A stretch of 64,000 nucleotides of DNA from an uncultured Clostridia bacterium (lineage in GTDB: Bacteria > Bacillota > Clostridia > UMGS1810): contig CAKSTL010000006.1 in the NCBI GenBank assembly GCA_934500875.1, positions 76,482 through 140,481 on the forward strand, given 5' to 3'. Within the stretch, counting starts at the first letter, position 1, and each line of letters opens with the position of its first letter. Both the position numbers and the translations under genes were made by a program. Of this stretch, positions 18,371-28,077 are shown piece after piece. The notes below the pieces were generated by a model, which saw only the letters and a list, made by a program, of their open reading frames with translations, did not search any database and had not been told where the DNA came from.

Positions 18371-19230
18371 AAGAATTTAAAGTAGAAAATCACGCTCCGA
18401 GCTACCTTCCCAAGGAAAAAAACTGGACTTTGGCGTGGCAGGACGAATTTGACGGCAAATATCTTGACGAAACGAAATGGAATTTCAGAGAATACTTCTG
18501 GGGCAAAAAATCGCCCACATTCTCAAGAGAGGGCGTTTCGGTGGACGGCAACAGCAATCTTGTTATCGCACTGGTTAAAAAGGGCGAGGATTTTTATTCG
18601 GGTCACCTTCAGACAGGCTCGCTTACATATGATATCCCCAAGGATACAACCGGAGTATGGCCCTTCGGAAAGTTTGAAAAAGCGAAGTTTATGCATAAAT
18701 TCGGCTACTATGAAATAAGGTGCCGTCTTCCTAAAAATCCCGGCTGGCACGCAGCTTTCTGGCTTCAGGCGCCGGGAGTCGGCTCGCACCCCGACGCAAA
18801 ATACTGCGGTGTGGAAACCGATATAATGGAAAATTACCGTCAGCACACCGAGGGGCTTATGCTTTGCGGAAACGGATTCGGCGGTTACGGAAAAGACGCT
18901 GTATGGCCGGGGCATTTTCGCTTTCCGTTTGTTGAAACGCCCGACGGCTGGCATTATTACGGTGTTGACTGGAACAAGGACGGATATACCTTTTATGCGG
19001 ACGGCAAAAAAATAGGATGGCAGGGGCCGCCGAACGTGGCTGTATCGCACGTTGAACAGTTTATTCTGGTAAGCACCGAGTGTCACGGATACAACCGCAA
19101 TTTCGGCGATAACTGCGGCGACGACGGTCACGGAGATATGTGGAGGGGAAAGCCCGTTGACGAGCTTAAAAAAGCGGTGCTGCCCGACGCATTTATCGTT
19201 GACCACGTAAGGGTTTTTGACGAAATTTAA
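18367..19230 (+). CDS. GH16 family glycoside hydrolase without signal peptide
   Basis: A 287-residue GH16 beta-jelly-roll enzyme. The catalytic signature ExDxxE is complete: Glu150, Asp152 and Glu155 in VETDIMEN; WQDEFDGKYLDETKW (about 20-34) and FGYYEIRCRLP are further family marks. The start is TTG 18367, overlapping the previous stop as TTGA, with GGAGG nine bases upstream; no ATG gives a better start. There is no signal peptide, so it appears cytoplasmic, which is unusual for GH16 enzymes that mostly act on large external glucans or galactans. It may trim imported oligosaccharides. Substrate (beta-glucan, xyloglucan, galactan) cannot be read from the motif. Confidence 0.88.
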   Translation: MKEFKVENHAPSYLPKEKNWTLAWQDEFDGKYLDETKWNFREYFWGKKSPTFSREGVSVDGNSNLVIALVKKGEDFYSGHLQTGSLTYDIPKDTTGVWPFGKFEKAKFMHKFGYYEIRCRLPKNPGWHAAFWLQAPGVGSHPDAKYCGVETDIMENYRQHTEGLMLCGNGFGGYGKDAVWPGHFRFPFVETPDGWHYYGVDWNKDGYTFYADGKKIGWQGPPNVAVSHVEQFILVSTECHGYNRNFGDNCGDDGHGDMWRGKPVDELKKAVLPDAFIVDHVRVFDEI

Positions 19231-19246
19231 GAAAGGAAAAGCTTTT

Positions 19247-22200
19247 ATGAAAAAAACAATTTCTTTGATTCTTTCGCTTATCTTTGTGCTGCTGCAAATC
19301 AGTTTTCCGTCATTTGCAAAGCACCAAGAGGACGGATATATTTTTTACGAAGATTTTGAAGATTACGACAGTGACGCAGAAGCTCCCGACGGCTTTGGCT
19401 GGAGCAGCATCGGCGCAGACTGCAAGGTGAGCGCAAGGAGCGAAAAAATTAACGGAAACACCGCTTTGCGCCTTACCTCGGAGGGAGAGAAAACAAGCTA
19501 TTTTTCGGGGAAAATTGAAAAAACCGACATATCTAAAGGCATTTTGAAATTAAGCTTCAGCCTTATGTTTGAAAATATTCCCGACGCAAGCTCGTATCAG
19601 CAGACGGTGTGCGTTTACGGCGGCACAACAAGTGCGCCTTACACAAAGGGACTGCGCATTGACGACGGAATTGTGAAATATTTTTCCGACCCGGCAAGCC
19701 GTTGGAAAACAAGCACGACAACTGCATTTATGGTGCCGGGTGTTTGGTATTGTTTTGATATCGTATCCGATTTTGACAGCAACAAGGTTACATATTATAT
19801 GAACGGCAAGGCGCTTATTGACGAAAAAACCGGCAAGCCTGTCGAAACGACGGGTTATAAAAACACCACAACAAGCATATCGCAAATTCAGCTTCTTGTC
19901 CGCACAACGCATCCTCAGGCGGCGTTCGGCGGAGCGGCGTATTTTGACAATATTTCGCTTTCAAACAGCGTTAAATCGGGCGCATTTGCGGCTGACGGAA
20001 ACGTTCTTTATGAAAATCCGACCCGTCTTGATTTAAACTTTTTCAGCGCCGTTGACCTTGAAAAATTTGACAAAGGTGAAATAACCGTCAAAAAATATAA
20101 ATCGGACGACCCTGCAATGACAAACGGCGAAAATATTGATTTTTCGGTTGAAAATCTTTCTCCGTCGGGCGTTACGGTTGATTTCGGCAGCGAGGTTTAT
20201 CTTGACGGATTTGACAAAATCGAAGTGGATTTCGGCAATAATACAAACTTTGAAAACCGTTGTCTTGCGCCGGTTTGGTTTATAAAAGAAAAGGAAGCAG
20301 CGGATGAGCCGATTTTAAAAACCGAGCTTTACAACAGCGAAAAAGACGGAAATTATGAGGTTAATTTAAACCTTACAGACGTAGATAAAACCGATATTGA
20401 ATACAGCGGCGGAAAAGATGTAAAATCGGCATATCTTTTTGACAAAAAAGACAGCGCTCCCACAACGGGATATATAAAATTTGAAAGAGCGGACGGCGAA
20501 AATGTTTTTCAAAACGGAAAAATTTATGAACTGAGCTTTAAAATTAAAATTCCCGAAAGCGCATACAGCATTTCAAAAAGCGACAAAACCATAAATATAA
20601 GGGGCGGCTTCGACGCACTTTCGGACGGCGAAACGGTTGTGTATCCGGAAGGTGCGGCACGTCTTTTGTATTTTTCAAACAGATACACAACGGCAGGGTA
20701 TTTTAACGAGGACATAAAAAAGGTTTCAAAAGTTGACGGATACGACTATTCGTATAACAAAACTGCGGCGATTGACGGCGATTTTAACGCACTTTTCGAG
20801 GCGGCAAAATGGCTTGATGTAAAGATGACGTATTATCCCGACACAAAGCTTTACGACGTTGTTTTTACCAACGAATCGGGCAAAGAGTATTCGTGTCTTT
20901 CGCAAAATGTGTATTTGACAAACGCAAATCTTACAAAGGCTTATGCGGTTGAATATCCCGAGGTTGACAGAAAGACAATCGGCGGCGGATTAAAAAGCAT
21001 AGTTTTCGGTGTTCAGGCAAAGGGCGGTATGAAATTCGCCATGGACGAAATTCTTCTTACCGAAAGGGAAAATGTGCAGAAAGAAGCGTTTGTAAAATGC
21101 GTTTCCGTAAAAAATTCCGATGGCGAAAACGTAAGAAAAACCGACGGTGCGTATGAGCCGCAGATAAGAAAAATCGACATTCTTTTTGACGGCGAAATTG
21201 ACCCCGATATTATTTTAAACACCTCTGTTTCGGGAGATAATCTTCCGCTTTATTCGCTAGGTTACAATGCGGCGAAAAATATGCTTTCGGTTGATTTTGA
21301 AAAACCGCTTTCGGAAAACAGAACATATACCGTAAACCTTCCCGATACAATAAATTTCAAATACGGAATTTCAAATATTCCGTTTGAAACAACGGGCGGT
21401 AAATTTGAGGTTTCAAATCTTTCCGCAAAGGTTTACGACGGAAAAATGAGAGCGTCGGTTAAGGTTAAAAACACAGCGTCATATGTAAACGAGCCTGCGT
21501 CGCTTATCATTGCGTCATACAAAAACGGCGATTCGGTAAACATAGCAGCCTCGGCAATTTCTGCCGGCGAAGGGTTTGAAGGCACAATATACACCGCCGA
21601 AAAAGATATCGGCGACTGCGATACCGTTAAGGCGTTTGTTTTATATAATTCTTCGCTTGCGCATCTTCTGCCGCAGAGCGAAACAAAGCTTTCGGACAGC
21701 GGCAGCGCAAAGGAACACGGTTTTGAATTTTCAAACAGTGCTGACGGTGATTTTGTCACTGCGCTTGTGCTGAATCCCGACCCGAACGACAAGAGGAATT
21801 CGTATTCCTTGGAGGCTCTTTCCGACGACGGGGCAATCGGCAAAATTGACGTTATAAGCGTTAAGGACGGCAAATACTCATTCGGGTTTGACATAGACGG
21901 CACATCAGGCAAATACACGGTTTACATTGCCGGCGAAAACGGCGGTATTATAAAAAAGGATGAAATTATCCACTCCGACGCATCCGAGTGCGAAAATGCT
22001 CAGGCTCTTATAAACAATGCTGTTTTAAACGGCGGCAAAGATGAAGTTTTAAATATTGTAAAAACGTATTCGTGCGAGCTTGGCATTGAAAAAATCGGAA
22101 TTTTCCAAAGAGGAGAGGTTTCGGCTGAATATGTTTCCAACCTCCTTTTTGAGTCGGTAAAAGCAAAGGCGCTTGATATTTCCGATACATCCGACGCACA

Positions 22201-23257
22201 AAAACGTGCGGGCGATATTTGTCTTGCCTACGCTTTGGCAAACGGAAAATGCGCCGATATTGCAGAATACGACAAAACTGCAAAGGTGTTTGAAAACGAA
22301 AGGTTTGCAAAGCTTTATGCAAAACAGACCGCCGATACGAAAAAGATTGCCAAAAGGCTTTCGGGCGATAAAATCACACCCGATAATCTTTTGTCAAAGC
22401 TTTCGGAGGCGGCAGCGCTTGAAATAATCGCCGAAGGACAGGGCTTTGGAAACGTAAAAGAAATTTTAACCGATTTTGCAGAGGAAATCGGAGTTGATAC
22501 ATCACGGATAACGGTTGATGTCTGCCGCAGACTTGACGGAATTTCGTTTGAAAGTTTTAAGACGCTCGGCGAAAGATTTAACAGCATTGCGCCCGAAAAT
22601 TACAACGGCGGCACGGGCGGTTCGCCGTCAAAAAGCAGCGGTTCTTCGTCGGTGGCAAAAGGCGGATTTGCAAATAAAACCGCACCTGTGCCCGAACCTG
22701 TCAAAAAAGAAATGTTTGGCGACCTTGACGGTTTTGACTGGGCAAAAGACAGCATAAATGTGCTTGGCGAAAGGAAAATAATAAGCGGTAAGGCAGAAGG
22801 AATTTTTGCGCCGGGCGATAACATTATGCGTGAGGAATTTGTAAAAATTATTGTTGAGGCTTTCGGCATTGACAAAAATTCCGACAAAAATTTTGACGAC
22901 GTATCGGACGGCGACTGGTTTGAAATTTACATAAAAAAGGCTTTCGGCGCAGGAATAATATCGGGCGAAGGCGAAAACTTCGGAGTCGGAAAGCCGATAA
23001 AACGTGAGGATATGGCAAAAATTATATACGGCGTTATCAAATACAAAAATTTAAGCCTTAATAACGGCAGCGGCGGTGAAATTTCGGATATTTTATCCGT
23101 TTCGGATTATGCAAAAGAGGCGGTTTTATCGCTTTATTCGGCAGATATTTTAAAGGGAAACGAAAACAGTGAGTTTATGCCGCAGTCGTTTGCCACACGT
23201 GCCGAGGCGGCGGTAATAATAAACAGAGTTTTAAGTTGTGTAAATCGGGAGGAGTGA
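19247..23257 (+). CDS. Giant SLH surface protein with LamG-like domain
   Basis: A 1336-residue exported protein; ATG 19247 (AGGAAAAG upstream) gives a standard signal peptide. Order: LamG/concanavalin-like sandwich about 30-240 (YEDFEDYD...), a second beta domain about 370-620, an Ig-like bacterial surface domain near 640-760, a Gly/Ser/Pro linker (GGTGGSPSKSSGSSS) near 1130-1165, and three SLH repeats to the end (FDWAKDSINVLGERKI, FDDVSDGDWFEIYIKKAFG, ISDILSVSDYAKEAV). The SLH repeats anchor it to secondary cell-wall polymer. No catalytic residues recognised, so it is probably a polysaccharide-binding surface scaffold for the locus. Confidence 0.82.
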   Translation: MKKTISLILSLIFVLLQISFPSFAKHQEDGYIFYEDFEDYDSDAEAPDGFGWSSIGADCKVSARSEKINGNTALRLTSEGEKTSYFSGKIEKTDISKGILKLSFSLMFENIPDASSYQQTVCVYGGTTSAPYTKGLRIDDGIVKYFSDPASRWKTSTTTAFMVPGVWYCFDIVSDFDSNKVTYYMNGKALIDEKTGKPVETTGYKNTTTSISQIQLLVRTTHPQAAFGGAAYFDNISLSNSVKSGAFAADGNVLYENPTRLDLNFFSAVDLEKFDKGEITVKKYKSDDPAMTNGENIDFSVENLSPSGVTVDFGSEVYLDGFDKIEVDFGNNTNFENRCLAPVWFIKEKEAADEPILKTELYNSEKDGNYEVNLNLTDVDKTDIEYSGGKDVKSAYLFDKKDSAPTTGYIKFERADGENVFQNGKIYELSFKIKIPESAYSISKSDKTINIRGGFDALSDGETVVYPEGAARLLYFSNRYTTAGYFNEDIKKVSKVDGYDYSYNKTAAIDGDFNALFEAAKWLDVKMTYYPDTKLYDVVFTNESGKEYSCLSQNVYLTNANLTKAYAVEYPEVDRKTIGGGLKSIVFGVQAKGGMKFAMDEILLTERENVQKEAFVKCVSVKNSDGENVRKTDGAYEPQIRKIDILFDGEIDPDIILNTSVSGDNLPLYSLGYNAAKNMLSVDFEKPLSENRTYTVNLPDTINFKYGISNIPFETTGGKFEVSNLSAKVYDGKMRASVKVKNTASYVNEPASLIIASYKNGDSVNIAASAISAGEGFEGTIYTAEKDIGDCDTVKAFVLYNSSLAHLLPQSETKLSDSGSAKEHGFEFSNSADGDFVTALVLNPDPNDKRNSYSLEALSDDGAIGKIDVISVKDGKYSFGFDIDGTSGKYTVYIAGENGGIIKKDEIIHSDASECENAQALINNAVLNGGKDEVLNIVKTYSCELGIEKIGIFQRGEVSAEYVSNLLFESVKAKALDISDTSDAQKRAGDICLAYALANGKCADIAEYDKTAKVFENERFAKLYAKQTADTKKIAKRLSGDKITPDNLLSKLSEAAALEIIAEGQGFGNVKEILTDFAEEIGVDTSRITVDVCRRLDGISFESFKTLGERFNSIAPENYNGGTGGSPSKSSGSSSVAKGGFANKTAPVPEPVKKEMFGDLDGFDWAKDSINVLGERKIISGKAEGIFAPGDNIMREEFVKIIVEAFGIDKNSDKNFDDVSDGDWFEIYIKKAFGAGIISGEGENFGVGKPIKREDMAKIIYGVIKYKNLSLNNGSGGEISDILSVSDYAKEAVLSLYSADILKGNENSEFMPQSFATRAEAAVIINRVLSCVNREE

Positions 23258-23262
23258 AAAGA

Positions 23263-25878
23263 ATGAAAAAATTTTTATCGTTTGTTTTGTGCATATGTCT
23301 TTTGACCTCCGCTGCGGCGGTTTATGCGCTTGCGCCCGGCACGGCTGCTCCCGATGGCGCATACCTTTTGCAGTATCTTAAAATTACGGATGTAAAAAAC
23401 GAAGAAAATTATTGGTCTGAAAACGTAACCCGCAAAGAATTTACGCAGGCGGTTTACAACATTGTAAAAAGTGCGGATAAGGCAAAATCGGGCAATGCGT
23501 ATTATACCGATATCAAAGAAAGCGATCCTCTTTTTGAGGCGGCGGGATTTCTTGCCGAAACTAAAATTTTAACGGTGACGGATGACAGAAAATTCAACCC
23601 CGAAAGCCTTATAACCTATGACGAAGCGGTAAAAATGCTTGTAACGCTTGCAGGCTATGCGCCGTATGCAATGTCAAAGGGAGCATACCCGACAGGCTAT
23701 ATTTTGGCGGCGCAGAATCTTAAAATAACAAGCGGTCTGACCCTTGGCGGCAGTCTTGACAGATACGCTGCGGCGAGCCTTATATACAACACCCTGTCCG
23801 TCAAAATGTATGACGTTGAATTTATAAAGGAAGGCACGGTAAATTACACATCCTCCGACACCGAAACGGTTTTGGAAAGATATTTTGACATTTATGCGGT
23901 TGAGGGCGTTGTCACAAAGCAGGATATGACGGATATTTCGTCAGAGGACGGCGACGTGCCGGGCGTTATTGCACTTGACGGCTTTGAGTATACCGACGAA
24001 ACGAAAAATCAGTATCTTTTGGGATATGAGGTTAAAGCATATGTAAAAAAGAACGGCACAGGCAGAGGCAGCGTTGTTTTTGCTGAAATTTCAGAGCAGT
24101 GCAAAACGCTTGAAATCAATGCGGACGATTTGGTTGACGTAAAGATTGACAAAATTACGTACACCGACAAAAACGGCAAAGAAAAAAGCGCAAAGCTTAA
24201 AAATGCGGCGTTTGTGAAAAACGGCACGCTTTTGTCGAGCGATATTTCAAAAAAAGCGTTTATAGAAAAGGGAAGTTTAAGGCTTGTTTCAAATGACGCA
24301 AATGCGTATACAGCGGTTATCATAACAGAATATACCGTCATCTGCGCAGGGCTTATCGACGCCGGCGCAAAAAGGGTTTACGATAAATACGACCCGAAGC
24401 AGTACGTTGAGCTTGACCGTGAAAAATACGACAAGGTTTCCGTAATACTAAACGGCGCCGAGGCAAATTTTTCGAGCATATGCGAGGGCGACGTTCTTAC
24501 CGTTATGTGTTCGGAGGACAAAAACAGCGTTGTGTGCTTTATTTCGACGGACAAAATCACGGGAACTTTAGAGGCTTTAGGCAGCGACGATGCGGTATTT
24601 ATTGACGGAGCGCAGTATACTCTTGACAAAAAGCTTGCACAAAGGTTTAATTTAAATATCCTTGATACGGCGGAATTTATTTTTGACAAAACGGGCGAGA
24701 TTGCCGAGGTTAAAAACGCCAAAAACGCAAAATACAAAACGGGCTACGTTTATGAATTTGACAATGACGAAAACAAGAACAGAACGCCGATTTTAAGCAT
24801 ATTTACCATCGAGGGAAAGTATGAAAAACTAAGATGTGCCGATAAATTTTCGGTTAACAACGGCAAAAAAACGAGCGAAGCGGACGACCTTTTTAACGTT
24901 TTGCGAAAGACGGATAACAAGACGGCGCTGAAACCGCAGCTTATAAGATATTCTCTTAATAAAGACGGTGAAATTACGGCGGTTAACACGGCGAATTTTG
25001 CGGACAGTATGAGCGAATCGCAGTATATTGACAAAATTCTTGACGAGGGAAAATATAAATTTTTCTCTTCTCTTGTGTATCCAAAAACGCCGATATCTGC
25101 GCAGACGGTTTATATGAAGGTTCCGAGCGATACGCTTATAGAGGACGGTGTTACCGATTCGAGGTATTTTCAGATTATAGAAAAGAAAACCATAAAAACC
25201 GACCGTTCGTATGTTTTTGAGGCATATAAACTGGAAAACGGCAATCCGTATGCCGACGTTTTGGTATATAAAAGCGGAGTCGGCACCGAGCTTAATTCCT
25301 ACGATCCTTACGCAATGGTAAGGCGCATTTACAAATCGGTGGACGGCTACGGCGGCGAAACGAAGGTTCTTGAGGTGTTTGAAAAAGGAAAAGCCGCAAA
25401 ATACTATACGGGCGATATGTGCGAATGGCCAAAGGAAGATGTTTTGGAGGGCGACGTTATAAGGTTTGCAACCGACACCGACGGAAGCGTGAATACAATA
25501 AACGTTATCTGCCGTCCGTCGGACAAAAGCTACCCCCTGCCACCGTCAATGAACACAACCGCATATGCGGCGGCAGGAAGGCTTACCTGTCATTATGCGT
25601 ACGACAAATGGGAGGGCGGCGAAATGGATTCGGGCGGACTTTTAAGCGTTATGATGTTATCCGACACCTTCGGCGGCGACACAAGTTTTGCCCTGGCATA
25701 CAGCCGTCTTAAAAACGTGATGATTTACGATGGCACGCAGCCGAAAGGAAAAAGGGTATATTTAGGGTCAATCGACAACGTTGTAACCTATAAAGGCTCG
25801 GGCGGAACGGGTGCGTCGTATGTAATAGCGCACGCAAACGTCGGCTCGGTTGAAAATGTGTTTGTCATAAACAATTAG
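23263..25878 (+). CDS. SLH-domain surface protein of unknown function
   Basis: An 871-residue exported protein. ATG 23263 lies 8 bp after GGAGG and starts a signal peptide (KKFLSFVLCICLLTSAAAVYA). SLH-like repeats occupy roughly residues 35-190 (YWSENVTRKEFTQAV, YYTDIKESDPLFEAAGFLAE, RYAAASLIYNTL). The remaining about 680 residues are beta-rich, repetitive in Lys/Asp, and match no domain I recognise. It follows the SLH/LamG protein by five bases and ends the secreted block. SLH at the N-terminus here and at the C-terminus in the preceding protein suggests two cell-wall-bound surface components made together. Confidence 0.75.
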   Translation: MKKFLSFVLCICLLTSAAAVYALAPGTAAPDGAYLLQYLKITDVKNEENYWSENVTRKEFTQAVYNIVKSADKAKSGNAYYTDIKESDPLFEAAGFLAETKILTVTDDRKFNPESLITYDEAVKMLVTLAGYAPYAMSKGAYPTGYILAAQNLKITSGLTLGGSLDRYAAASLIYNTLSVKMYDVEFIKEGTVNYTSSDTETVLERYFDIYAVEGVVTKQDMTDISSEDGDVPGVIALDGFEYTDETKNQYLLGYEVKAYVKKNGTGRGSVVFAEISEQCKTLEINADDLVDVKIDKITYTDKNGKEKSAKLKNAAFVKNGTLLSSDISKKAFIEKGSLRLVSNDANAYTAVIITEYTVICAGLIDAGAKRVYDKYDPKQYVELDREKYDKVSVILNGAEANFSSICEGDVLTVMCSEDKNSVVCFISTDKITGTLEALGSDDAVFIDGAQYTLDKKLAQRFNLNILDTAEFIFDKTGEIAEVKNAKNAKYKTGYVYEFDNDENKNRTPILSIFTIEGKYEKLRCADKFSVNNGKKTSEADDLFNVLRKTDNKTALKPQLIRYSLNKDGEITAVNTANFADSMSESQYIDKILDEGKYKFFSSLVYPKTPISAQTVYMKVPSDTLIEDGVTDSRYFQIIEKKTIKTDRSYVFEAYKLENGNPYADVLVYKSGVGTELNSYDPYAMVRRIYKSVDGYGGETKVLEVFEKGKAAKYYTGDMCEWPKEDVLEGDVIRFATDTDGSVNTINVICRPSDKSYPLPPSMNTTAYAAAGRLTCHYAYDKWEGGEMDSGGLLSVMMLSDTFGGDTSFALAYSRLKNVMIYDGTQPKGKRVYLGSIDNVVTYKGSGGTGASYVIAHANVGSVENVFVINN

Positions 25879-25898
25879 CCGAAAGAAAACAATTTCGG
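25877..25898 (+). repeat. Short CCGAAA/TTTCGG hairpin after SLH gene
   Basis: CCGAAA at 25879-25884 pairs perfectly with TTTCGG at 25893-25898, beginning right at the stop codon of the SLH gene. It has no following T-run, so it is a weak terminator at best; it belongs to the AGCCGAAA palindrome family. Confidence 0.45.
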
Positions 25899-25938
25899 AC
25901 TGAGGCGTTTAAAAAGGCTGATTTGACGGGAGAAGTCT

Positions 25939-28077
25939 ATGAGATATTTTAAAGCGGACAGCAACATAAAAAGACAGTATTTTGTAACGGCGGCAATACT
26001 TTTGGCGGTGCTGATACCCGTGTATATTGTTTCGTATAATATGACCGCCGAAAACATCTCGGCAGGAATACAGGGAAACATAGACGTTACTATGAATATG
26101 CTGGACAAAGAGGCGGAAAGTCTGCGCAAAATAAGTATGAACATTGCGGAAACGGACGAATACACCGTGCTTAACAAAAATATAACCGTAGATTCTCCCG
26201 TTGAATATGCGGCGGTTAACAAATTTGCGAAAAAATACAATCAGACCATAGATTTATCGAGCATTATCGAGGACTGCATAATATATTTTAAGCGCAGCGA
26301 CGTTATTGTTTCAAAAAAGCTTACGCTTTGCGGAGAAGATTTTTTGAATATCGGCGATTTTTTAAGCTTCGGCGGCGAGAGTTTTGACGATTTTATAAAA
26401 AATGCGGCACAGGATGGATTTTCGGAAACGTGGAGATATTGTCCCGATACATTTTACTGCGGCAAAAAGTGCGATATGCTTGCCGTGTGCGTTGCCGCAA
26501 GCAGAAATTTAAGCAGCAATGCGGATGCGGTTATAGTGGGGCTTATAGATGTAAACAATCTTTTTTCGGCAATGGGAATGGATAATTTCAAATCGTATGC
26601 CGAATACAAGTTTACCGCATATGACGGCAGCACGCTTATGGAGAGCGGGCTTTATGAAAGTATGAAAACAAAGCATATCATCTCATACGACAAAACAAGC
26701 GCCGCAATAAGGCTTGATTTAAAAATAAGACCGTCGTACTACAACCAAAGAATGAAAATTTTGTATATGCTTTTTGCGGTATACAGTATGATTATCGTTG
26801 CGGTGGGTGTGCTTATTGTGTTCTTTCTTGCAAAAATGCAGAATACAAAAATGCACCGCCTTGCCCTTGCGGTTGAAGAATTTACCGGCATTGCGAATGT
26901 AAAAAACGATTACGACTATATCAGCGAGGTTTTAAAGGGAATAAACAGCAAAAATGTGTATCTTGACAGCGTTGTTGCAAAAAACGTCATATACAAGCTT
27001 TTTACAATGACGCTTACCGACGACGAGTATGATATTATACGCTCTAAATATCCCGACCTTTTCGGCGAGAGCATTATTATGATTATAAAAAGCGAAAATA
27101 TGCTGCCCGAAATTATAGAGCTGGGCGCACAGCAGTGCGGACTTGAGATTATTGCAATGCTGAAAAACTACAACGGCAATATTGTGGTTATAATAAAGGC
27201 GCAAAACAGCGGCGAATATTACGCCGAGGCGGCAAAGAACATATCGGAGCTTGTATCGAGAATCAAAGAAAAGGGCATTGATATGTATGCCTCGGTAAGC
27301 GGAATATGCAAAAGCATTGAAGAAATTCCCGAAAAATACAAAGAGGCGCACAATTTATTAAGACACCTTGAATATAAAAATCTTATTCTTGCCGGCGGCG
27401 ACAGGGCGGAAAAATCGCTTGCTCTCACCGGTATGGGCGACAGGCTCTACGAGCTTGTTATGTCGGGCAATGAGTTTGAGGCAAGCAGAATTGTTTACGA
27501 ACAGTGGTATAACCTCAGCGAGAATTTTGCGGACAACAGCTTAGAACAGCTTTTCTTCGATCAGAGAAGGGCGCTTATCACCGCTGCCGAAAACACCGGA
27601 TACAGCGGCGAAATCGTAAACTACGACAGCAACAAAAACATTCAGGAAACCGCCTTTGCGGTGACGGAATGTATATCAAAAATCTGCGCACACATACGCA
27701 CGCTTCGCAGCGAAAAGAAAAAGTACGACGAGATTATAAGCTATATTCTTGAGCATTATACCGAACCGTTTTTCGGTATGGCAAGCGTTATGGCTGAATT
27801 TAACGTGTCGGATAAAACCGTGAGCAGCGTCGTAAAGCAAAAAACGGGACAAAGCTTTTTGGGATATGTTGAAAATCTTCGCATTGACAGGGCGAAAACG
27901 CTTTTGGAAAACGACGGATTAAAGGTTGCGGACGTTGCAAATATGTGCGGCTACGGAACGGAGGGCGCATTTTACAAGGCGTTTAAAAAGAAGGTCAACG
28001 TTTCGCCCGGGGTATACAGAAAAAGCAGGACAAACAGGTTTATTCTCAATAACGGGGAGGACGTCAATGAAAAATAA
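25939..28077 (+). CDS. Membrane-bound AraC-family regulator
   Basis: A 712-residue one-component regulator of the YesN/LipO-cluster kind. TM1 about 17-36 (VTAAILLAVLIPVYIVSY), an external sensor region about 37-270, TM2 about 275-296 (MLFAVYSMIIVAVGVLIVFF), a cytoplasmic linker, and a C-terminal AraC DNA-binding domain about 610-705 with two helix-turn-helices (ASVMAEFNVSDKTVSS, VADVANMCGYGTEGAFYKAFKK). ATG 25939 follows GGGAGAAG. Such proteins sense external sugars or binding-protein complexes and activate the adjacent polysaccharide locus; it sits between the two blocks of hydrolase genes. Its 3' end overlaps the next gene by 11 bp. Confidence 0.9.
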   Translation: MRYFKADSNIKRQYFVTAAILLAVLIPVYIVSYNMTAENISAGIQGNIDVTMNMLDKEAESLRKISMNIAETDEYTVLNKNITVDSPVEYAAVNKFAKKYNQTIDLSSIIEDCIIYFKRSDVIVSKKLTLCGEDFLNIGDFLSFGGESFDDFIKNAAQDGFSETWRYCPDTFYCGKKCDMLAVCVAASRNLSSNADAVIVGLIDVNNLFSAMGMDNFKSYAEYKFTAYDGSTLMESGLYESMKTKHIISYDKTSAAIRLDLKIRPSYYNQRMKILYMLFAVYSMIIVAVGVLIVFFLAKMQNTKMHRLALAVEEFTGIANVKNDYDYISEVLKGINSKNVYLDSVVAKNVIYKLFTMTLTDDEYDIIRSKYPDLFGESIIMIIKSENMLPEIIELGAQQCGLEIIAMLKNYNGNIVVIIKAQNSGEYYAEAAKNISELVSRIKEKGIDMYASVSGICKSIEEIPEKYKEAHNLLRHLEYKNLILAGGDRAEKSLALTGMGDRLYELVMSGNEFEASRIVYEQWYNLSENFADNSLEQLFFDQRRALITAAENTGYSGEIVNYDSNKNIQETAFAVTECISKICAHIRTLRSEKKKYDEIISYILEHYTEPFFGMASVMAEFNVSDKTVSSVVKQKTGQSFLGYVENLRIDRAKTLLENDGLKVADVANMCGYGTEGAFYKAFKKKVNVSPGVYRKSRTNRFILNNGEDVNEK

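Noticed and set aside
18523..19206. 227-codon open frame on the minus strand
   Set aside because: It lies fully inside the GH16 gene, has no ribosome site and no family resemblance; an antisense shadow of GC-rich third positions.
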